From DAOMFM01 sp035429825 (GTDB lineage Bacteria; Acidobacteriota; Blastocatellia; UBA7656; JADIYM01), in NCBI GenBank assembly GCA_044224215.1, contig JBGAKX010000199.1, positions 1 to 6,380 of the forward strand: a stretch of DNA of 6,380 nt, written 5' to 3'. Positions 1 through 4,824 of this stretch are shown here, piece after piece. The notes below the pieces were generated by a model, which had not been told where the DNA came from, did no database searches, and saw only the letters and a list, made by a program, of their open reading frames with translations. The stretch's first letter is position 1, and each line of letters opens with the position of its first letter. The translations under genes were made by a program, and so were the position numbers.

Positions 1-26
1 CAGCCGATCCGCGCTGACCTCCGAGC

Positions 27-944
27 GTGCGCTCGGCGGTAAAGGCGCCGGTGTCGGGGCGGGGGGGCCCCCCGCCCCCCGACCGCATCGTGCACCAACT
101 CGGTCTGTCGCAGGGCGATATCCTCGACGGCTATCGATCGGGCCGGTACTCGCTGGCATGGCACCTGGCGCCCGCCGACGTCGAGGCGCTGCGCCAGGAT
201 CCGGACTTTGGCGCGCACCTGTTCGAGTGTCCAAAGCTGGCGACCTATTTCATCGTGATGAACGCGAACCGGGGAGCGCTCGCGGACGAGTCGCTGCGAC
301 GGCGGCTCATTGCAAATGTCGACATTGAAAAGCTCGTGCGCACGAGCTACGGCGCGACGGCGATTCCGGCACGGAGCCTGATTCCGCCGGGGCTGCTCGG
401 CTACGAGCCTGCGGCGCGGACGGCGGGCCGGGTCGGTTCCGGGACGGCAGCTGCTGAGGAGACGGTCATCGAGGCGATCACGATTCCGGGGACGAACGAG
501 GCGCTGCTCGACGAGCTGTTCTCGGCGTTCGGGCGCGAGGGCGTGCGCGTCACGGTGTCACACGCGCTCGGCGACGAGATCGAAACGGTGTGCCGCGCGG
601 GAAAGGCCGACATGGTGATCTCTGGCTGGCTTGGAGATTACCCGGATGCGGACGCCTTCGCGTACCCGGTGCTTCACTCGGAGGCGGGCTTCTACGGGAA
701 GTTTGTCGGCAACGCTGAGCTCGACGCGTTGTGCGAAGCGGGGCGCGCCGAGCCCGACGCCGACGCGCGGCACGAGATCTATCGCGCGATCGAGCAGCAC
801 GTGTCGAGCCGGGCGCTGTTGATGCCGTTCTGCCACCGGCAGTCGTACGTGTTCGTGCAGCCCGAGATCGACGGCGTGCAGTTGACGCTGTCGCCGCCGT
901 TCATCGCGTACGAGACGCTGGGTTGGAAGCACACGGGAGCGTAG
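27..944 (+). CDS. Extracellular solute-binding protein, family 5 (peptide/dipeptide type), C-terminal portion; 5' end missing or frame-broken
   Basis: The open frame gives about 305 residues that read as the C-terminal part of an SBP_bac_5 (OppA/DppA-like) ligand-binding protein, normally about 500 residues or more. Family landmarks are DRIV at residues 19-22, a YFIVMNANRG stretch followed by a DESLRRRLIANVD helix (about 72-99), GWLGDYPDADA (200-210), an alpha-helical DARHEIYRAIEQHV segment, and the closing IAYETLGW (293-300). Such proteins capture oligopeptides or similar ligands for an ABC importer. Some bacteria fuse the fold to kinase or regulator domains, which cannot be excluded here. 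The GTG at 27 is only the first possible start after an in-frame stop at 15-17. No Shine-Dalgarno sequence or signal peptide precedes it, and residues 1-18 look unnatural (a Gly/Pro run from the G/C tract at 56-80). I infer that the real N-terminus lies upstream, in another frame or beyond the window. No permease or ATPase gene follows; the next gene is convergent. Confidence 0.75.
   Translation: MRSAVKAPVSGRGGPPPPDRIVHQLGLSQGDILDGYRSGRYSLAWHLAPADVEALRQDPDFGAHLFECPKLATYFIVMNANRGALADESLRRRLIANVDIEKLVRTSYGATAIPARSLIPPGLLGYEPAARTAGRVGSGTAAAEETVIEAITIPGTNEALLDELFSAFGREGVRVTVSHALGDEIETVCRAGKADMVISGWLGDYPDADAFAYPVLHSEAGFYGKFVGNAELDALCEAGRAEPDADARHEIYRAIEQHVSSRALLMPFCHRQSYVFVQPEIDGVQLTLSPPFIAYETLGWKHTGA
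56..78. repeat. G/C-only inverted repeat at the 5' edge of the solute-binding protein frame
   Basis: Eleven-base arms GGGGCGGGGGG (56-66) and CCCCCCGCCCC (68-78) flank a single G at 67 and pair perfectly. The tract translates to Gly-Arg-Gly-Gly-Pro-Pro-Pro-Pro just before the recognisable DRIV motif. Such homopolymer palindromes are prone to sequencing or assembly indels and to replication slippage. Together with the in-frame stop at 15-17, this makes a frame error here plausible. Confidence 0.7.
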
Positions 945-953
945 AAGAAACCA

Positions 954-1035
954 CACGCAAAGACGCAGAGACGCGAAGCCGCAGAGAATTCTAAAGGTAG
1001 CTCTTTGCGCCTTTGCGTCTTTGCGTCTTTGCGTG
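954..1035. repeat. Large intergenic inverted repeat of GCAAAGACGC-type units between convergent genes; possible bidirectional terminator
   Basis: The left arm (954-987) and right arm (1002-1035) are 34 nt each, separated by a 14-nt loop (988-1001). Thirty of 34 positions are complementary in DNA. Three of the four mismatches become G.U wobbles in the plus-strand RNA, leaving only a C/C mismatch, so a long RNA hairpin can form. Each arm is itself built of short tandem units close to GACGCAAAG. The element fills most of the gap between the stop of the solute-binding protein (944) and the stop of the convergent alkD-like gene (1051), where a shared terminator is expected. No classical U-tract follows it directly. 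From memory, similar GCAAAGACGC repeats are scattered in intergenic regions of many GC-rich environmental bacteria and are often mis-called as small ORFs. Its copy number here is unknown. Confidence 0.85.
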
Positions 1036-1050
1036 AACTCCGAGCCCCCG

Positions 1051-1764
1051 TCAGCACTTCGCCGTCTTGCGCTTCTTCCCGATCTTGCCCCGGTCCGCGA
1101 CCTTGCGGATGTACGACGTCGCGTCCGGCACCTTGCACGCCGTGTCTCCCACGTTGACCGACACCACGCCGATCTTCTTTGCCACGTCGAGCGCCTTGTC
1201 GGTCAGCGCCGGCACGTAGCTACCTGCCGCAATCACGAACCCGTTCATCGTGTAGCGCACGCGGTTCGGCTGCGAGTGGATCGTCTTTGCAACCCGGTCG
1301 AGCAAATTGCCGAGCCCGGGGATGTCCAGGCTCGCATCGTCCCGGATCGACACGAGACTCGACAGCGTCGACCATCCGGCGGCAGCAACGAGCTCCTTCT
1401 TTGACTCGATCCACTTGCGCGCCATGTCCGACCCGAACCGCCCTTCGGATGCCACCCACGCCACGGTGTACTCGGCGAGCCCGTAGCAGTACGCCTTGTC
1501 GACCCAGTGCTCGAGGTCCTTTTTTGTCATCGCGTCGTCGTCGGCGATCAGCCCGGCCAGGTACATCGCGTCGTAGACGCCCGTGTCGTAGAGCTCGAGC
1601 GCCAGCTTGTAGTCGGTCGTGATCTTCTCGCGCTTGAGGATCTTCTTCATGTCCTCGATCTTTGCCCCGACGACGGGCTCGCTCGCGCCGTGGTTCATGA
1701 GGATCTTCTTGATCTGCTCGGATCCGATCGCCCGGATCTCCTTGAGAAGCTCTTTCGCCGTCAC
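1051..1764 (-). CDS. AlkD-like DNA alkylation repair family protein (HEAT-like repeats)
   Basis: The 237-residue product matches the COG4912 / Pfam DNA_alkylation family in length and motifs. Landmarks are LLKEIRAIGSEQIKKILMNHGA near the N-terminus, LALELYDTGVYDAMYLAGLIAD (54-75), EYTVAWVASEG (98-108), AAAGWSTLSSL (127-137), RVAKTIHSQPNRVRYTMNGFVIAAGSYVP (157-185) and GDTACKVPDA (206-215). The basic tail GKIGKKRKTAKC ends the protein. AlkD-type enzymes are cytosolic glycosylases that wrap DNA with tandem helical pairs and excise N3- and N7-alkylated purines. By my hand alignment, AlkD's key Trp/Asp pair and Arg appear replaced (Tyr94, Glu98, Ala127/128), so glycosylase activity is uncertain and a DNA-binding or structure-recognition role is possible. 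The GTG start at 1764 is chosen because AGGAGA lies six bases upstream and the family's N-terminus begins right there. It lies 26 bp downstream of the propeller gene and is probably co-transcribed with it. Confidence 0.92.
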   Translation of the reverse strand: MTAKELLKEIRAIGSEQIKKILMNHGASEPVVGAKIEDMKKILKREKITTDYKLALELYDTGVYDAMYLAGLIADDDAMTKKDLEHWVDKAYCYGLAEYTVAWVASEGRFGSDMARKWIESKKELVAAAGWSTLSSLVSIRDDASLDIPGLGNLLDRVAKTIHSQPNRVRYTMNGFVIAAGSYVPALTDKALDVAKKIGVVSVNVGDTACKVPDATSYIRKVADRGKIGKKRKTAKC

Positions 1765-1770
1765 GCGTGT

Positions 1771-1776
1771 TCTCCT
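1771..1776 (-). promoter_or_regulatory. Shine-Dalgarno sequence for the alkD-like gene
   Basis: AGGAGA on the minus strand sits six bases before the GTG at 1764-1762, inside the 26-bp gap after the propeller gene's TAG stop (1793-1791). It supports the GTG over in-frame codons upstream, which overlap the preceding gene out of frame. Confidence 0.75.
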
Positions 1777-1790
1777 CGATTGGATTGTCT

Positions 1791-4583
1791 CTATGGCTTC
1801 ATGTACGCGGATGTCGCGACCGCTCCGTTGCTGTTCCGGAACGACACGATCGCGCGATTGCCGTGCGCCGCGAGGTACTGGCCGATCGTCTGGCCCGTCA
1901 GCAGATTCCCGGTCTGTGTGACCTTGGTCCCCTTCTTCACCACCGCGGGCGTCGCGAACGGCACGCCTCCCAGAAAGACCTCGACGGACGTCGTAAAACC
2001 GGTTCCCTTGGCCGAGATCTTTGTGGTCTTGACCTTGACCTTTGAAAGCGTCGCGGCGGTGCCGGCCCCCGCGGCCGCCTCGTTCGACGCGCCACTCTGC
2101 GTGTCGCCGTAGACGGCCGTCACGACAAAGAACGACCCTCCGGGCGCGGTGGGACCCGTCGTGGTCTGTGTCGGCGGAAGCTGCATGAAGAGGTTCGCTG
2201 GCGTAGGTTGCACGTTGGGCGAGTTCGACCGGTAGACGTTGTAGCCCGTCACCTCGCGCGGCGCCTCGGCCGTCGCCAGTTGCCGTGCGCCGGGAGACGC
2301 GCCTTCCGCGAGCGTCGCCACGAGGTGTTCCGGCGCGCCGCCGTCGGCGGCCGGCGGGTCCCAGTCGAGCTCGTACCGGTCGCTGATCTTGAAGATGCCT
2401 GCATCGCGAATGCCGCCAGCGTACGTCGGCTGGAAGGCCCGGACCGTGGGAAAGTCGGTCGAACCCGTCAGGAACGGGACATAGATGTTTCCGTCCTTGT
2501 CGCACGTCGACTGGTTCGTGAAATCCGTGTCCGATCCGCCAACATACGTCGAGAACGTGAGGTGCGAGCCGTCAGCCGACACGCTCGAGACCGTGATGTC
2601 GAATGGCAGCCCGCCGATCTGGGTCTGGATCGGGTCTGCGAGCGGGAAGTCGAGCGAGTTCGTCGATCCCGTGACGTGCGCAACCCCGAGCCCGTCCACC
2701 GAGATCCCGAAACCGTTGTCGTCCTGCGAGCCGCCAAGGTAGCCGGAGTACTCGACGGCGGTGCCCGTTGCGTTGATCTTTGTGACGAAGCTGTCGTGCG
2801 GACCGCCGCCGTATGCCGGCTGAAAGGCGTTCATCGTTGGGAAGTCGGGGCTGTCCGTGGTGCCCGTCGCATAGATCGCGCCGACGCCGTCGCCCGCAAT
2901 TCGGCTGAAGTAGTCCAGCCCGCTCCCGCCAAAATACGTCGAGAAGATCAGGCCGCTGCCGTCCGCCTTCACCTTTGCGACGAAGCCGTCCGCGCTGCCG
3001 TTGAGTGTCGATTGAATCGGATTCACGACGGGAAAGTCGGTGGAGAACGCGGCGCCCGCTACGATGAACGTCCCGTCCGTGTTTGCGACGACGCCGTAGA
3101 GCGTCTCGGAGTACGACCCGCCGAGAAAGCTCGAGAACATCAGCGTTCCCGTCGGCGAGTACTTTGCGAAGAAGCCCGTGTTGAAGCCGGTGGCTGTCGC
3201 CAGGTAGGTGTCCTGGAATGCGTTCTTGACCGGAAAGTCGGGCGAGCTCGTGCAGCCGCCCACGAACGCGTCGCCTGTGGCGTCGATGTCGAGCCCCGTG
3301 AAACAGTCGTCGAACGCGCTTCCGCCGATGTACGTCGAATAGACCATGCCTCCGTTCGGATTCAGCTTGAACAGCACGACGTCCTGGTTGCCGCCGTAGG
3401 CCGCCTGGGCGGCGTTCACGGTGGGAAAGTTGCTCGACATCGTCTGGCCACGAACGATCGTGTTTCCGGCGCCGTCCACCCGCACGAGCGCGGGCGTATC
3501 GTCCGCCGAACCGCCGACGAACACCGAATAGGTGAGTCCGTTTCCGGCGGGGTTGAACTTGGTGATGAAGATGTCCGTCCCGCCAGACGTCCCGCCCGGC
3601 GAGGCGGGGTTGAGCGGGAAGTTGATCGAGTCCGTAGACCCCGCCAGGTAGATCGATCCGTCAGCGCCGACGTCGGCAGCCAAACCGACGTCGCCGCCGC
3701 CGCCGCCGAGATAGGTCGAATACGAGAGGATCGGATCGATGACGAGAGGTTTCGCGTGATCGTACGGCCCAACACGGAAGCCGATCGTTCCGTCGCCTCG
3801 AATGTCAAAGCCGCCGGCGACCGGACGGCGGTCCGCGCCATCGCCCTGGTAGACGACGGGGCGTCGCTCCGTGAGCTCGCCCGCGGTGGTCGCAACGACG
3901 AGGTTGCCCGAATCGTCGATGCGCATGTTCGTCGCGCCAACCGCCCTGAACACGATCCGCGAAGGGTCGCCGCCGGCGGCGATTATGAAGTCGTACTCGA
4001 GCTCGCTGCCCGCACCGCCGTGGTACACGAGATCTACGCCAGGGTAGACGCCGCGATATCCGACGCGTTCGTACGACGCCACGTTCGTGCGCCAATTCGA
4101 CGGGTCGCTGCCGAGAAAGTAGCTCGTGCGGCCGGACACCGGTCCGAGCCCCGTCGCGCGCGCGTTCGCGTTCGATCCCTGCAGCTGCAGCCGGACGACG
4201 GCGCTGTCGCGCGGCGCATGCGCGGTCGCACACGTGCACGCGCCCGGAACCGGCGACGGGCGCGGAACGGGCGCACGCTCCGTGCCCGGTTGTGCCGTCG
4301 CCGTGAGCCGGAACACTGCTTCGCGCGAGGTCAGGAAGATCGGACCGCCTGCCCCACGCACGATGAAATCGACGCGATCGTCGGTCTGGCCGCGATTCGC
4401 CTCGAATCGCAGCCCGGCGTCTGGTTGCGCGGTAGGTGGAAGCGTTGCCGTGTGGTGTGCGCGATCCGGCGTGGGCGAAGGCGCTCGGTCCACGCGTCGC
4501 GCGGCATGCGAGGACGGCGACACGAGGATGGCTACGGCGAGCGTCACGAGAGCTGACAAGGCGGCAGGGGCGGGCTTGTACAT
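1791..4583 (-). CDS. Secreted SBBP-repeat beta-propeller protein with FN3-like and IPT/TIG-like C-terminal domains
   Basis: The product is 930 residues. Residues 1-27 form a Sec signal peptide (MYKP, then the hydrophobic ALSALVTLAVAILV, cleavage probably after SHA). A Pro/Thr-rich linker leads to a conserved beta-rich domain (about 57-285) often found before SBBP repeats, with landmarks RFEANRGQTDDRVDFIVRG, SYFLGSDPSNWRTNV, YPGVDLVYHG, ELEYDFIIAAGGDPSRI and PLVIDPILSYSTYLGG. Seven SBBP repeats follow (288 to about 737). Next is an FN3-like segment (about 738-838, with EVTGYNVYRS) and an IPT/TIG-like end (about 843-930, with KISAKGTGF, VEVFLGG, IVSFRNSNGAVATSAYMKP). No catalytic motif is seen; a surface or extracellular binding role is inferred. 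An inserted Pro-rich patch with two Cys (about 100-125) interrupts the N-terminal domain. The ATG at 4583 is chosen over upstream in-frame codons because it carries AAGGAG five bases before it and begins the signal peptide. The divergent neighbour is a secreted metalloprotease. Confidence 0.93.
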   Translation of the reverse strand: MYKPAPAALSALVTLAVAILVSPSSHAARRVDRAPSPTPDRAHHTATLPPTAQPDAGLRFEANRGQTDDRVDFIVRGAGGPIFLTSREAVFRLTATAQPGTERAPVPRPSPVPGACTCATAHAPRDSAVVRLQLQGSNANARATGLGPVSGRTSYFLGSDPSNWRTNVASYERVGYRGVYPGVDLVYHGGAGSELEYDFIIAAGGDPSRIVFRAVGATNMRIDDSGNLVVATTAGELTERRPVVYQGDGADRRPVAGGFDIRGDGTIGFRVGPYDHAKPLVIDPILSYSTYLGGGGGDVGLAADVGADGSIYLAGSTDSINFPLNPASPGGTSGGTDIFITKFNPAGNGLTYSVFVGGSADDTPALVRVDGAGNTIVRGQTMSSNFPTVNAAQAAYGGNQDVVLFKLNPNGGMVYSTYIGGSAFDDCFTGLDIDATGDAFVGGCTSSPDFPVKNAFQDTYLATATGFNTGFFAKYSPTGTLMFSSFLGGSYSETLYGVVANTDGTFIVAGAAFSTDFPVVNPIQSTLNGSADGFVAKVKADGSGLIFSTYFGGSGLDYFSRIAGDGVGAIYATGTTDSPDFPTMNAFQPAYGGGPHDSFVTKINATGTAVEYSGYLGGSQDDNGFGISVDGLGVAHVTGSTNSLDFPLADPIQTQIGGLPFDITVSSVSADGSHLTFSTYVGGSDTDFTNQSTCDKDGNIYVPFLTGSTDFPTVRAFQPTYAGGIRDAGIFKISDRYELDWDPPAADGGAPEHLVATLAEGASPGARQLATAEAPREVTGYNVYRSNSPNVQPTPANLFMQLPPTQTTTGPTAPGGSFFVVTAVYGDTQSGASNEAAAGAGTAATLSKVKVKTTKISAKGTGFTTSVEVFLGGVPFATPAVVKKGTKVTQTGNLLTGQTIGQYLAAHGNRAIVSFRNSNGAVATSAYMKP
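2373..3722 (-). repeat. Seven tandem SBBP propeller repeats within the secreted protein
   Basis: Repeats begin at residues 288, 352, 415, 483, 547, 612 and 677, a spacing of 63-68 residues. Each opens with [YF]S-x-[YF]-x-GGS, continues with an aspartate-rich strand (VDGAGN or similar) and a G-x-T-x-S-x-[DN]FP motif, then NAFQ-x-x-YGG and a closing D-x-F[VI]-x-K. Seven units match a closed seven-bladed propeller. Repeats 2 and 7 lack parts of the consensus. Repeat 3 carries two cysteines (427, 444) that could form a disulfide, and repeat 7 carries one (694). Confidence 0.9.
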
Positions 4584-4768
4584 ACGAACTCCTTCTGACG
4601 GGCGAGACTTTTCGGATCCTACGCGCATGTCCGGCGGAGTTCCACAACGGGGCCGGTCACGAGAGCCGCTCCGGCCTGGCTGGCACCGGGCCGCGGACGG
4701 CGTGGCGAATCCCGACGGCGCCCATGAATCGCTTTGCGCACGGGATGCGTAGAGTGAGAATAGGACCT

Positions 4769-4784
4769 GCTCGCCCCTGCGAGC
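4769..4784 (+). other. Small perfect hairpin in the metalloprotease leader
   Basis: GCTCGC (4769-4774) and GCGAGC (4779-4784) pair perfectly around the loop CCCT (4775-4778). It lies between the weak -10 candidate and the Shine-Dalgarno sequence, so it would be in the 5' UTR if that promoter is used. In GC-rich DNA a 6-bp stem can arise by chance. Confidence 0.4.
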
Positions 4785-4809
4785 CTCCCGCCACGGTGCA
4801 TTCCTTCCC

Positions 4810-4815
4810 AGGAGG
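4810..4815 (+). promoter_or_regulatory. Strong Shine-Dalgarno sequence for the metalloprotease, overlapping a palindrome
   Basis: AGGAGG, the full anti-16S complement, lies nine bases before the ATG at 4825 and fixes that start. It overlaps the 10-bp palindrome AGGGGCCCCT (4813-4822), which fills the spacer between the site and the start codon. Confidence 0.8.
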
Positions 4816-4824
4816 GGCCCCTGC

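Larger units (their letters stand above)
4584..4824. promoter_or_regulatory. Divergent control region between the propeller gene and the metalloprotease gene
   Basis: This 241-bp stretch has no supported gene and must hold both promoters. For the minus gene there is a weak -10 candidate, TAGGAT (4621-4616), and its Shine-Dalgarno AAGGAG (4594-4589). For the plus gene, TTGCGC (4734-4739) and GAGAAT (4756-4761), spaced 16 bp, form a weak sigma70-like pair. An inverted repeat GGCCGG (4651-4656) / CCGGCC (4671-4676) lies between them. The boundaries are secure, but the individual promoter elements are guesses. Confidence 0.5.

Noticed and set aside
954..1035. CRISPR array or tRNA gene in the convergent gap
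   Set aside because: The short units are adjacent with no unique spacers, and the fold is a single long hairpin rather than a cloverleaf.
779..1138. A small minus-strand protein containing the RKDAKTQRRKE string
   Set aside because: This string is the translation of the intergenic inverted repeat, a common source of false small genes. The frame overlaps two real genes antisense.
1765..2505. Upstream in-frame extension of the alkD-like frame
   Set aside because: The extra residues are Arg/Gly-rich and overlap the propeller gene's conserved C-terminal coding in another frame. The Shine-Dalgarno at 1771-1776 and family homology both begin at the GTG at 1764.
2373..3722. Recent tandem DNA duplication in the propeller gene
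   Set aside because: The repeats are conserved as protein motifs but have diverged in nucleotide sequence, so they are old domain repeats.
2208..4556. A 782-codon plus-strand open frame opposite the propeller gene
   Set aside because: Its translation is dominated by Arg, Val and Ala with no domain-like motifs. It is the antisense shadow of a clearly conserved gene in GC-rich DNA.
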